Below, in pieces: positions 8,282 through 16,786 of a stretch of DNA of 64,000 nt. The translations under genes and the position numbers were made by a program. The stretch is taken from assembly GCA_016787725.1 (NCBI GenBank), contig JAEUTZ010000016.1:1-64000 (forward strand), written 5' to 3'. The notes under the pieces were generated by a model. That model did not search any database. It worked only from the letters and a program-made list of their open reading frames with translations, and was not told the DNA's origin. Positions within the stretch are counted from its first letter, which is position 1. Every line of letters begins with the position of its first letter. This DNA is from Cyclobacteriaceae bacterium. GTDB lineage: Bacteria > Bacteroidota > Bacteroidia > Cytophagales > Cyclobacteriaceae.

Positions 8282-9322
8282 ATGGTAAACAAGACGCGAT
8301 TATATTGGTCGTTGCAGGTGGGCGGCTGGGTACTCTATGCTGTCGTTCAGATTGTTGCTGCGCTGGCTTCGGTGAATGGGGCGATTAGTAACGAGCGGAT
8401 TATTTTCCTTTCCTACGAAGCTTTCTTTTGTTTTCTGATTACCCATGGCTTTCGCACCTACATGAACAACCAGCGCTGGCTTGCGTTGGGAATGCCCCGG
8501 TTGATTCCACGGGTAATGTTGAGCGTGTTTCTATTGGGGATTATCATGTACTTCCTCAGAATCCCCGTTTCTGTACCGCTGGGTCTCTTCAGCGCTGCGG
8601 TGGTATTTGATCCGATGAACATTCTGGGGCTGTCATTTTTCTATGCGATTCTCTTTTTTCTCTGGTCGGTATTTTATTTTATCTACAATTACTTTGAGCG
8701 CTATAACAAGTCGTTGAAACTGGAAGCTTCTGTGAAAGAGATTGAACTCAACAACCTGAAATCACAGTTGAATCCGCATTTTATATTCAACGCACTGAAT
8801 AGCATCCGGGCACTGGTGGATGAAAACCCACAAAAGTCAAAACAGGCAATTAATCAACTAGCCAATATTCTGAGAAACTCGTTGGTAACGGAAAAGAAAG
8901 GCCTCACGAAGTTTGGCGATGAGTTAAAAGTGGTTCATGATTACCTTGGCCTGGAGAGCATCCGGTTTGAAGAGCGATTGAAAACGGAGTTTGATATTGA
9001 TCCGGCCTCCAAAAATTTCCTGGTGCCACCCTTGATGATCCAAACGCTGGTGGAGAACGGAGTGAAGCATGGCATTTCAAAATTAACAGAAGGCGGGTTG
9101 ATTCAATTACAAACCCGGGTTATCAACGGCAAACTCAACATCCGAATCCGCAACAGCGGGCATTATGTAAACGGTCATAAAAAACGCAGTGGTCTTGGCC
9201 TGGTAAACACCTCCCAACGGTTAAAGCTGTTGTACGGCAACGAGGCCCGCTTCGCAATAACCAATGAAAGCGATAATTTTGTACTTACTGAAATAACTAT
9301 TCCACACTTACATACCACATGA
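8282..9322 (+). CDS. Membrane sensor histidine kinase, LytS/YehU type
   Basis: About 346 residues. The N-terminal third has four hydrophobic segments and no periplasmic sensor domain, followed by a short coiled linker. The His_kinase family phosphoacceptor block SQLNPHFIFNALNS contains H166. A degenerate HATPase with N-box QTLVENGVKHG and G-box SGLGLVNTSQRLKLLYG follows. It phosphorylates the LytTR regulator encoded next; the genes overlap by 4 nt (ATGA). ATG 8282 is preferred over the in-frame TTG at 8270, which lies within the -7 element. The stimulus is unknown. The four-helix sensor region suggests a membrane or ligand-in-membrane signal. Confidence 0.9.
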   Translation: MVNKTRLYWSLQVGGWVLYAVVQIVAALASVNGAISNERIIFLSYEAFFCFLITHGFRTYMNNQRWLALGMPRLIPRVMLSVFLLGIIMYFLRIPVSVPLGLFSAAVVFDPMNILGLSFFYAILFFLWSVFYFIYNYFERYNKSLKLEASVKEIELNNLKSQLNPHFIFNALNSIRALVDENPQKSKQAINQLANILRNSLVTEKKGLTKFGDELKVVHDYLGLESIRFEERLKTEFDIDPASKNFLVPPLMIQTLVENGVKHGISKLTEGGLIQLQTRVINGKLNIRIRNSGHYVNGHKKRSGLGLVNTSQRLKLLYGNEARFAITNESDNFVLTEITIPHLHTT

Positions 9323-10035
9323 GAGCATTAATCATTGATGACGAGCGCCTGGCGCGAAAAGAATTAGTCAAATTATTGGAAGAGCATCCTTCTATTGAAG
9401 TTGTGGGCGAGGCTATGAATGCCGATGAAGCCGAACAAATGATTAATGAACTTAATCCGGATTTGTTATTCCTGGATATTCAAATGCCGGGCCGTACAGG
9501 GTTCCAGTTATTGGAGTCATTGGAGTCGGTGCCCCTGGTCGTATTTACCACGGCCTATGATGAGTTTGCTTTAAAGGCGTTTGAAGTAAACGCGTTGGAC
9601 TACCTGTTGAAACCGATTCAGGCGGAACGACTGAGCGAAGCAGTCCATAAAATTATGGAGAAGGAGCGTGCAAAGGCTGGTCGTGGTGCCGGCAAGAAGT
9701 TGGGCCTGGAAGATCAGGTTTTTGTAAAGGATGGCGAGCGATGCTGGTTTGTAAGTCTGGCCAACATCCGGTACTTCGAATCTGACGGAAACTATATCAA
9801 AGTTTACTTTGAGAGCAACCGTCCCATGATTCATAAGTCGTTGAACGCGCTGGACGACCGGCTGGATGAACGGGCCTTCTTCCGGGCCAGTCGCAAACAC
9901 ATCATCAATTTAAGTTGGGTAGAAGGCATTGAACCCTGGTTCAATGGCGGATTAATGGTGAAATTGCGCGGTGGCGATAAGGTAGAGGTGAGTCGCAGAC
10001 AGGCTGCCAAGTTCAAGGATATGATGAGTTTGTAA
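9319..10035 (+). CDS. LytTR-family response regulator
   Basis: 238 residues. The receiver domain (about 1-120) has acidic pocket D7/D8, phospho-acceptor D53 in LLFLDIQMPG, the TT pair in VFTTAYDEF and K98 in YLLKPI. The LytTR DNA-binding domain (about 130-238) shows FVKDGERCWFV, IRYFESDGNYIKV and FFRASRKHIINL. Cognate partner of the overlapping LytS-type kinase. Targets cannot be predicted from the window. The stop is 1 nt from the convergent gene on the other strand, and no terminator is visible. Confidence 0.95.
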   Translation: MRALIIDDERLARKELVKLLEEHPSIEVVGEAMNADEAEQMINELNPDLLFLDIQMPGRTGFQLLESLESVPLVVFTTAYDEFALKAFEVNALDYLLKPIQAERLSEAVHKIMEKERAKAGRGAGKKLGLEDQVFVKDGERCWFVSLANIRYFESDGNYIKVYFESNRPMIHKSLNALDDRLDERAFFRASRKHIINLSWVEGIEPWFNGGLMVKLRGGDKVEVSRRQAAKFKDMMSL

Positions 10036-10036
10036 C

Positions 10037-10402
10037 TTACTTAAGCACCAGGTCAATTAATTCCCGCTCCACATTCCAGTCGCGGGCTAATTTAAGCATG
10101 GCTGTGGCTTCCATTTCGGTAACATACCCTTTTACATTATTGGACTGCCACACCATATTAATGAGTTCCACACGCTGGGGCTTTGGGTAATCTCCGATAA
10201 TGTGATTTAAGAATTCGCGTGCACGGTCAAAAGCGGTAATATAATCCTTTGCCACAAAATCGAGTGCCCAGGCCAGTTCCTCCTTAGCACTCAGCTCGGT
10301 GGATACCGTGTCCATATCTCTTTTCTCAGCTTCATCCAGCCCGTGATAGTGATAAATCACAGCTTTCAGCAAGAGGAATACCCGTTTTTCTTCTGACGTC
10401 AT
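10037..10402 (-). CDS. Small all-helical protein of unknown function
   Basis: 121 residues, highly charged and predicted almost entirely alpha-helical, without signal peptide or membrane segment. It includes the stretches EEKRVFLLLKAVIYHYHGLD and ELAWALDFVAKDY. I do not recognise a family with certainty; the helical organisation is reminiscent of TerB-like folds but no metal-binding motif is evident. It starts 40 nt after the hemW stop on the same strand, so it probably shares the hemW transcript. It is convergent with the LytTR gene with a 1-nt gap. Confidence 0.6.
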   Translation of the reverse strand: MTSEEKRVFLLLKAVIYHYHGLDEAEKRDMDTVSTELSAKEELAWALDFVAKDYITAFDRAREFLNHIIGDYPKPQRVELINMVWQSNNVKGYVTEMEATAMLKLARDWNVERELIDLVLK

Positions 10403-10442
10403 TGAATTGCTAAAGTTGGGATGGTTTCCTCAAAATCAAAAA

Positions 10443-11579
10443 TCATTTTTCCAGGATCACAAACAGATCCGAGCTGATCTGATCGGCTAACAATTTACCG
10501 GATCGGGTCAAGACTAACGAATTATCTTTTAACTCCATGTGCTTGCTTTCAACTAACATTTCAATGTACGCCCTGTTTTGGTCTATTAAATCATACTTCA
10601 AAGTAGTTTTCAGATGTTGCAGGTTGCACCCCGGTCGGGTTCGCAACGAAGTAAAAATATATTCATTGATCTTGTTCGCTGGGGTTAATACTTCCCGATC
10701 AAACGGAAGCCGGTTTTCACGTAAGGCCGAAGCGTAATGATAATTATTGCTGACATTGCACTGGCGGCTCACCGAATCAAAGGAATGTGCGCTGGGCCCT
10801 ACGCCCAGGTAAGGTTTCTGTTGCCAGTAACTTGTGTTGTGCTTCGATTCAAAACCGGGCCGGCAATAGTTGGAGATTTCATAGTGATCGTACCCGTGCA
10901 ACCCCAGGGTGTCCATCACCAATAAAAATTGTTGAGCGGAGACATCTTCCGCCATGGCCGTTAACTTTCCCTGGCTGGCCCATCGGCCAAAAACGGTTTT
11001 CTCTTCTACGGTAAGTGAATAGGCGGAAATATGTTCCGGATTTAAGGCAAGGGCAGTGGCCAGGTTTTTATTCAAAAGCGCATCATCTTGTCCTGGAATG
11101 GAATAGATAAGATCTATGCTGATATTGTCAAAGCCGGCTTTCCGTGCCTGATGGATGCATTGAATGGCTTCAGAAGTCCGATGGGCCCGGTTCAAAAATT
11201 TTAAAATGTTGTCATCAAAGGACTGAATACCAATGCTGAGACGGTTAATCCCCACCGTTTTCAGCAGGGCTAATTTTTCCGGACTCAAATCATCGGGATT
11301 GGCTTCCAGGGTAACCTCTGGGTGCATGACAATCGAAAAATTCTTGTGAATGGCATCAACGAGTAAGTCCAGCTCGAAAGCTGTCAACATCGAAGGGGTG
11401 CCACCCCCCCAGTAGATGGTATCCAACGGGTTCGCGTTAAGGTACTGTCTTTGCAATGCAATTTCACGGGCAATTAATTCAATCAATTCCCTGCGTTGAC
11501 TTTGATTGGTAGAAAAATGAAAGTCACAATAATAGCAAGCTTGTTTGCAAAAAGGGATGTGAATGTAAAGCCCAGCCAT
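10443..11579 (-). CDS. hemW: HemW-type radical SAM protein (heme chaperone, HemN-like)
   Basis: 378 residues from the ATG at 11579. Radical SAM cluster cysteines are C11, C15 and C18 in PFCKQACYYCDF. WGGGTPSML, the DLIYSIPGQ segment and the HemW-specific HNTSYW with YLGVGPSAHSF follow. HemW proteins bind heme and are thought to insert it into respiratory enzymes; they are often mislabelled coproporphyrinogen oxidase. The frame is open for 61 codons upstream, but that extension would overlap the divergent gene, and a TATCTTTG -7 box lies just upstream of 11579, so the shorter form is correct. A small helical protein gene follows. Confidence 0.93.
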   Translation of the reverse strand: MAGLYIHIPFCKQACYYCDFHFSTNQSQRRELIELIAREIALQRQYLNANPLDTIYWGGGTPSMLTAFELDLLVDAIHKNFSIVMHPEVTLEANPDDLSPEKLALLKTVGINRLSIGIQSFDDNILKFLNRAHRTSEAIQCIHQARKAGFDNISIDLIYSIPGQDDALLNKNLATALALNPEHISAYSLTVEEKTVFGRWASQGKLTAMAEDVSAQQFLLVMDTLGLHGYDHYEISNYCRPGFESKHNTSYWQQKPYLGVGPSAHSFDSVSRQCNVSNNYHYASALRENRLPFDREVLTPANKINEYIFTSLRTRPGCNLQHLKTTLKYDLIDQNRAYIEMLVESKHMELKDNSLVLTRSGKLLADQISSDLFVILEK

Positions 11580-11585
11580 GAAGTC

Positions 11586-11619
11586 CAAAGATAGGAGTCT
11601 GCTTCCGGGAAATTTCCAA
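11586..11619 (-). promoter_or_regulatory. hemW promoter
   Basis: On the minus strand TATCTTTG (plus coordinates 11586-11593) is a full -7 match, with TTG at 11617-11619 and a 23-bp spacer. It ends 6 nt before the hemW ATG and fixes that start. Confidence 0.65.
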
Positions 11620-11635
11620 TCCCAAAAGAATCTGA

Positions 11636-11643
11636 TACTTTTG
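11636..11643 (+). promoter_or_regulatory. -7 element of the DUF4271/hemD unit
   Basis: TACTTTTG is a full match to TAnnTTTG and lies 15 nt before the ATG at 11659. A clear -33 TTG is not seen at the ideal distance. Confidence 0.55.
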
Positions 11644-11658
11644 CCTTGTTGATTTTTA

Positions 11659-12729
11659 ATGAAGTATTTTACCTTTCTCCTGCTTTTCACTTCACTAACG
11701 GCTTGGCCCCAGACGGTTTCTGAATACAATGCAAGACAAGATTGGCAAGTGTATACAGACAATGGTTGGGCAACGTATCAAAATCAACAGTCGAAGGCGA
11801 TCCATTTTACGATTGGAAACAAATTTTTGGCCAGCACGCTGGTGATCATTGACAAGGCGCCATTTTCCGTTTTCGTGAACGGCAAACTTTTAGCCAACGG
11901 TAAGGACACACTAAGAATGAAGGTAGACTCCTTGCACACCTATGCCGGTGACAGGCTCATCAGTATTTATCAGGATCAGCCAATCTACGCGTTAAAGACC
12001 ATACTATTAACTCCGCAGATGCAACCGGACGAGTTTGAGAATCCGGCCCGGGTACGGAATTTTTTCTCCGACTTTGTGATCATCGCTTCGTTTTTATTGG
12101 TTGGATTGATCGTCATGCTGTACCGGATAAACCCCCGCCTGACGTTTGACTATTTAAATATCATCAAATTGTTCTCAATTCAGGAGCGCGATGAATCGAT
12201 TGTGGCGGGCCGGATCGGCTCCAGCGTAAACCTGTTATTTTTTGGATTCATTAGTTTTCTCCTGGCATTGTTGTTTCTGATTGTCTTCAGAATGGCTCCG
12301 GATCGAATCTGGTTGGCAGGAGAATTTACTTTTGATTCAACGGAGGGAGTGTTTCTAGACTGGTTTTTTATTTCGGTCATCATTTTTGCCATGTTGATGA
12401 CCAAGTTGCTTCTGATCGTTAACTTCTCGCTGTTGTTTCGCTTGCGCGATACTGTTCGCTTTCAGTTTTTCAACTTTATTCGTTTGTTATTCATTGTTTC
12501 AATTACCCTGTGCATGTTGGCCGTTGTTTATTTTATCATTCAAACTCAGCAACCGGGCCCTTTCTACTTTTTGCTTATCCTGGCAACGGTGTTTATTGGA
12601 ATCGGAACCCTGTTCTTATATCTGAAATTATTGGCCCGAACGGCACTCCCGGTTTTTCATTTATTTTCCTACCTTTGCGCAACCGAAATCATTCCGCTAT
12701 TGATTTTAGGTAAATGGATATTGTTGTAA
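11659..12729 (+). CDS. DUF4271 multi-pass membrane protein
   Basis: 356 residues. A signal peptide (KYFTFLLLFTSLTAWPQ) is followed by a periplasmic beta-rich segment of roughly 110 residues. Then come about seven hydrophobic helices, starting with FVIIASFLLVGLIVML, and a basic loop (RINPRLTFDYLNIIK). DUF4271 proteins of Bacteroidota typically sit directly upstream of the uroporphyrinogen-III synthase-like gene, as here (23-nt gap). The biochemical role is unknown. An envelope function linked with the type IX locus downstream is only a context inference. Confidence 0.85.
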   Translation: MKYFTFLLLFTSLTAWPQTVSEYNARQDWQVYTDNGWATYQNQQSKAIHFTIGNKFLASTLVIIDKAPFSVFVNGKLLANGKDTLRMKVDSLHTYAGDRLISIYQDQPIYALKTILLTPQMQPDEFENPARVRNFFSDFVIIASFLLVGLIVMLYRINPRLTFDYLNIIKLFSIQERDESIVAGRIGSSVNLLFFGFISFLLALLFLIVFRMAPDRIWLAGEFTFDSTEGVFLDWFFISVIIFAMLMTKLLLIVNFSLLFRLRDTVRFQFFNFIRLLFIVSITLCMLAVVYFIIQTQQPGPFYFLLILATVFIGIGTLFLYLKLLARTALPVFHLFSYLCATEIIPLLILGKWILL

Positions 12730-12751
12730 GGCGAACCCGATACGTGTTGAT

Positions 12752-13528
12752 ATGACAGAAACGGTTACTGACAGAATGCGAAAAGTGAAAAGCATTCTGG
12801 TTACGCAGGATGCCCCCACCGATGTAAATTCCCCCTACCTTAAGCTTGCCGAAAAATACAATCTGAAAATCGACTTTCGTCCATTCATCCAGGTTGAAGC
12901 GGTACCCATTAAGGACTTCAGAAAGCAGAAGGTTGATCTCCTTCAACATACGGCTGTCATCTTCACAAGCCGACATGCCGTGGATCATTTTTTTCATATT
13001 TGCCGCGAATTGAAAATCGAAATGCCAGCGGACATGAAATACTTCTGCATTTCTGATCAGACATCAAATTATCTCCAGAAGTATATTGTAATCCGGAAGC
13101 GCAAAATTTTTTCCGGTCTGAAGGACACCAAGGATTTATTGGAGATTATCAAGAAGCACAAAAACGAGAAGTTTTTATTCCCCTGCTCCGACATCCGTAA
13201 GAGCGATATCCCCGACTTCCTCGGAGACAATGGGTTTACGTTCACCGAAGCCATCATGTATCAAACCGTGGCGGCCAACCTGAGTGACCTGAAGAATGTT
13301 TACTACGACATCCTGGCTTTCTTTAGTCCATCTGGGATTAACTCCCTGTTCATAAACTTTCCTGAATTCAAGCAAAACAATACCCGGATCGCGGCCTTCG
13401 GGCCCACCACGGCCAAGGCCGTACGGGAGGCGAATCTGATCCTGGACATTGAGGCCCCCCAACCCAATGCCCCCTCCATGACAGGCGCATTGGAGCTGTA
13501 TATAAAAGCAGCGAACGGAATCAAATAA
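12752..13528 (+). CDS. hemD: Uroporphyrinogen-III synthase (HemD family)
   Basis: 258 residues. The enzyme cyclises hydroxymethylbilane with ring-D inversion to uroporphyrinogen III in tetrapyrrole synthesis. Family features seen are AVIFTSRHAVDHFF in domain 1, SDIRKSDIPDFL, MYQTVAANLSD, LAFFSPSGINSLF (the conserved SPSG block) and IAAFGPTTAKAVREA. Overall identity in this family is always low, so the call rests on these blocks plus synteny after DUF4271. An internal ATG at 12776 is an alternative start. The next gene, porP, has its own promoter region 20-90 nt downstream. Confidence 0.88.
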   Translation: MTETVTDRMRKVKSILVTQDAPTDVNSPYLKLAEKYNLKIDFRPFIQVEAVPIKDFRKQKVDLLQHTAVIFTSRHAVDHFFHICRELKIEMPADMKYFCISDQTSNYLQKYIVIRKRKIFSGLKDTKDLLEIIKKHKNEKFLFPCSDIRKSDIPDFLGDNGFTFTEAIMYQTVAANLSDLKNVYYDILAFFSPSGINSLFINFPEFKQNNTRIAAFGPTTAKAVREANLILDIEAPQPNAPSMTGALELYIKAANGIK

Positions 13529-13549
13529 CTTCTTAAGGGTTACGTTTTT

Positions 13550-13630
13550 AACAGGACTTTGATTTTATTACACTTTAATTACATTCTCGTTGAAAGTGTA
13601 CCGAGAATTGATTTATCTTTAAGTCCTGTT
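13550..13630 (+). promoter_or_regulatory. porP promoter embedded in nested inverted repeats
   Basis: TTG at 13590-13592, a 21-bp spacer and TATCTTTA at 13614-13621 form a promoter. Three perfect inverted repeats are superimposed on it: AACAGGACTT (13550-13559) with AAGTCCTGTT (13621-13630), TACACTTT (13569-13576) with AAAGTGTA (13593-13600), and TTCTCG (13584-13589) with CGAGAA (13602-13607). The arms overlap the -33 and the start region, as operators would. Which protein binds, if any, is unknown. Confidence 0.55.
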
Positions 13631-13641
13631 GAACTAGCAAC

Positions 13642-14592
13642 GTGAAGAAATTTTATTTTTTTATTCTCCTGACCAGTGCCCTGGCACAACATTGTTTTGG
13701 TCAGCAAGACCCGCAGTTTACACATTACATGTTTAATAACTTGTATTTTAATCCGGGGTTTGCGGGCGCAGAGGGGATTACAAAATTTACGGCCATCCAC
13801 CGGAGTCAGTGGCTGGGGTATCAACCCACCTTTGGAGGTGGAGGTGCGCCAACGACCCAGATCTTTAGTGTCACAACACCGATCAATAAAATCAGGAGCG
13901 GATTTGGAGCGTATGTCCTGAATGATCGGCTTGGCCCACAAAACAATTTAGAGGCACAGGCCACCTATGCCTATCATTTACAAATGAAGGGCAGTAAAAT
14001 CAGTTTTGGTATGCGGGCAGGAATTTATTCGCAGACCATTAACTTCGATCAGTACCGACCGATCGATCCGAACGATCCGTTATTACAGGCCTCGGGTAAG
14101 GAATCACAAGTCCGCCCCGACCTGGCCGCGGGAGTCTTTTTGCAACGCGAAAAATTTTATGCCGGAGTGAGCTTTGATCACCTGCTTAAATCTGAATTTG
14201 ACTTTGGCCTAAGTCAACGCAACGAACTGCAAACCCATTTGTATGCAACGGGCGGATATTATTATCAGGTAAATTTTGACGTCCGATTGCAGTTTTCCAC
14301 GCTGATTAAGTCTGATTTTACCAAGACAACCTTCGATCTGGGTGCGATCGCTTACTTGAAAGATACTATGTGGGGCGGTTTGGCGTTTAGGCAATCAGAA
14401 GCCGCCATACTTTTGCTAGGGTATAGTATTTTAAAGGACAAGTCGTTAAAGATTGGCTATGGTTTGGACTATGTAATTAAGGACCAGAGCGCCAAGCAAC
14501 CGACTTCACATGAATTCTTATTAACCTACGAATTGCCGATAAACCCGGCAATTGGAAAAAAGGTGGTTCGAACCCCTCGGTACAGACATTAA
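13642..14592 (+). CDS. porP: Type IX secretion outer-membrane protein, PorP/SprF family
   Basis: 316 residues with GTG start at 13642 leading straight into a signal peptide (KKFYFFILLTSALAQHCFGQ). The mature N-terminus has the family hallmark QDPQFTHYMFN and NPGFAGAEG, followed by an outer-membrane beta-barrel pattern of alternating strands to the end (SHEFLLTYELP). PorP/SprF proteins associate with the GldK/GldN ring or help particular cargo such as SprB reach the surface. It is placed 135 nt upstream of gldK in the same direction, as is usual in gliding Bacteroidota. Confidence 0.93.
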   Translation: MKKFYFFILLTSALAQHCFGQQDPQFTHYMFNNLYFNPGFAGAEGITKFTAIHRSQWLGYQPTFGGGGAPTTQIFSVTTPINKIRSGFGAYVLNDRLGPQNNLEAQATYAYHLQMKGSKISFGMRAGIYSQTINFDQYRPIDPNDPLLQASGKESQVRPDLAAGVFLQREKFYAGVSFDHLLKSEFDFGLSQRNELQTHLYATGGYYYQVNFDVRLQFSTLIKSDFTKTTFDLGAIAYLKDTMWGGLAFRQSEAAILLLGYSILKDKSLKIGYGLDYVIKDQSAKQPTSHEFLLTYELPINPAIGKKVVRTPRYRH

Positions 14593-14727
14593 TCGATGGG
14601 TATTTTTTGGAATTTTTAAGAATTTAGTTGAATTTGGTATTCTTGATTAAGACAAAAGACACAAAAAGCAATAACTTTAGGGTCTATTTAGTTAGTTTAA
14701 TCAGACTAAAAGGCGAGCTCTAATACT

Positions 14728-15855
14728 ATGAGTATGATGAAAAATGTTTCTCCGAAGATTCTGTACTATGCTTTAATTATAGGGGCCGGATCGCTGGTGG
14801 GTGGCTGCGGTTTATTGGGCATTGGCGGCAAAGGCGGTGGCGATGCACAAGGCGAGGTAGTTGGACAGTCAACCCTGGAGCGTAGGGAGGGTTGGTCCAT
14901 GGTCATTCCATACGGCATGGTGCCGATTCCTGCCGGAACTTTTCACATGGGTCAAGCCGATGAGGACCCTGCCTCTACCCAAATCAACTTCAACAAGCAA
15001 ATCACGATTGGTCCTTTGTTCATGGACGAAACAGAGATCACCAATGATGAATATCTCCAGTTCACTACTTTCTTTCTGGATCCGAATGGGGCCGAGGGGT
15101 TAACCAATTTCGATCAAATCGGACAGCAGGAGTTTATGGAAAAGTACTATCCGGATACGACAGTCTGGATGAAAGACTTTTCACACCACATGGGTGATCC
15201 GCTGGTGGACTATTATTGGCAGCACCCAGGGTATCAGGATTATCCCGTAGTTGGGGTTAGCTGGGAAGCGGCTATGTTTTTTGGAAAATGGAGAACGGCC
15301 TTCTTAAATGAGTGGCGGCAGGTAAATGGCGGTCAACCCCCCATGCCTGCTTTCCGGCTCCCATCCGAAGCCGAGTGGGAATATGCAGCCCGCGGTGGAC
15401 GTGATATGGCAAAGTATCCATGGGGTAACCCGTACATTCGAAATTCAAAAGGATGTATGCTGGCCAACTTCAAACCCGGCCGTGGTAATTTTTATGATGA
15501 CGGTTTTGCTTATACTGCCCCGGTGGGTATTTATTTCCCGAATGATTATGGTTTAGTGGATATGGCTGGAAATGTTTCGGAGTGGTGTTTGGATGACTTC
15601 AACCCTGCCTCGGTACCTACGGTGTGGGATCTGAACCCCCAATTCATTGATAAGAATGCGTACGACCGCGAAGGGAATTCGAAAGAACGCTACAATGCAC
15701 GCAAAGTGGTGCGAGGTGGTTCCTGGAAGGATGTTGCTTACTACCTGGAAACCGGTACAAGAACCTATGAGTATAAAGATTCAACACGGGCATACATTGG
15801 CTTTCGGTGTGCGATGACCAACCTGGGCCGCTCGTCTGGTGCTGAATTTCAATAA
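14728..15855 (+). CDS. gldK: Gliding motility/type IX secretion lipoprotein GldK
   Basis: 375 residues (PorK homologue). A lipobox LVGGC puts the acylated cysteine at residue 27. A formylglycine-generating-enzyme-like (FGE-sulfatase) domain follows: MVPIPAGTFHMG, GVSWEAAMFFGKWR, RLPSEAEWEYAARGG, NDYGLVDMAGNVSEWCLDDF and VVRGGSWKD with GFRCA. In the machine it acts structurally, forming the periplasmic ring on the outer membrane with GldN. The start could also be the ATG two codons in. A TAACTTTA -7-like box at 14672-14679 may give it its own promoter. Confidence 0.97.
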   Translation: MSMMKNVSPKILYYALIIGAGSLVGGCGLLGIGGKGGGDAQGEVVGQSTLERREGWSMVIPYGMVPIPAGTFHMGQADEDPASTQINFNKQITIGPLFMDETEITNDEYLQFTTFFLDPNGAEGLTNFDQIGQQEFMEKYYPDTTVWMKDFSHHMGDPLVDYYWQHPGYQDYPVVGVSWEAAMFFGKWRTAFLNEWRQVNGGQPPMPAFRLPSEAEWEYAARGGRDMAKYPWGNPYIRNSKGCMLANFKPGRGNFYDDGFAYTAPVGIYFPNDYGLVDMAGNVSEWCLDDFNPASVPTVWDLNPQFIDKNAYDREGNSKERYNARKVVRGGSWKDVAYYLETGTRTYEYKDSTRAYIGFRCAMTNLGRSSGAEFQ

Positions 15856-15913
15856 TTAAAAACTCTGGCTATATTTAACAAAATCTCGGACTAAACTTAA
15901 ATCTTAAAGAACC

Positions 15914-16741
15914 ATGGCAAAGAAAAAAGGCGGATTTGTCGCACTATTCTTCACAACCATTATGCCCAAAGTTTATGGTATTGGTGCAGCGGTTGTAATT
16001 ATTGGAGCACTTTTCAAAATCTTACACTTAGAAGGAGCGAATGCGATGTTGATGATCGGATTAAGTGTGGAAGCAGGAATCTTCTTCCTGAGTGCATTCG
16101 AACCCCCGCATCCAGAACCAGATTGGTCAAAAGTATATCCGGAATTGGCTGAAGACTATGAAGGACCGGTAAATCCTAGTGCAACTCGCATCAGCAACCG
16201 CCCTGCCGGTGGCGAATCGCCTTTATTGAAAATTGATGAAATGCTCAAGACTGCCAAGGTCGACCAGAATTTGTTAGATAACCTGGGCAAAGGTCTTACC
16301 AACCTGGCTACATCAGCCTCTCAAATGAATAACCTTTCCAATGCAGCCGTGGCTACGAACGAATATGCCAAAAATGTTCAGTCTGCTTCCACTGCCTTAA
16401 TGGAAATGAATAAGTCGTACGGAACTGCCATGAAGGCCGTTACGGCCATGGCCGATGCCTCGAAGGACACCAGCGAATACCATGCGCAGGTGCAAAAAGT
16501 AACCAAGAATCTGGCCGCGTTGAATACCATTTATGAAATGGAATTAAAGGATGCCGATTCGCATGTGAAGAACATGAATAAGTTCTATGAGAGTTTAACC
16601 GGGGCAATGCAAGGATTGTCCAAGGTTGGCGAAAATACCTCCAAGTTTACGACTGAGTTAGGGAGCCTGACCGGCAACATCACGGCATTGAATAAAGTGT
16701 ATGGTGGCATGCTTACGGCTATGAAAGGCAGTAACAGCTGA
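15914..16741 (+). CDS. gldL: Type IX secretion inner-membrane motor protein GldL
   Basis: 275 residues (PorL homologue). Two N-terminal transmembrane helices (IMPKVYGIGAAVVIIGALF and a second one ending in FLSAFEPPHP) precede a long cytoplasmic alpha-helical, coiled-coil-like tail rich in Asn/Lys/Ala. The second helix carries a glutamate (VEAGIFFLS) in the position thought to conduct protons. With GldM it forms the 5:2 rotary motor driven by the proton gradient. The gene follows gldK by 58 nt and precedes gldM by 45 nt, consistent with one operon. Confidence 0.96.
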   Translation: MAKKKGGFVALFFTTIMPKVYGIGAAVVIIGALFKILHLEGANAMLMIGLSVEAGIFFLSAFEPPHPEPDWSKVYPELAEDYEGPVNPSATRISNRPAGGESPLLKIDEMLKTAKVDQNLLDNLGKGLTNLATSASQMNNLSNAAVATNEYAKNVQSASTALMEMNKSYGTAMKAVTAMADASKDTSEYHAQVQKVTKNLAALNTIYEMELKDADSHVKNMNKFYESLTGAMQGLSKVGENTSKFTTELGSLTGNITALNKVYGGMLTAMKGSNS

Positions 16742-16786
16742 TTGATTGAAACGGAGTTTAATTTATTAACCAAAAATTAATTAACC

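Noticed and set aside
10443-11762. Longer hemW frame with 61 extra N-terminal codons
   Set aside because: The extension overlaps the divergent DUF4271 gene and lies upstream of the consensus -7 box at 11586-11593; family proteins begin at the short start.
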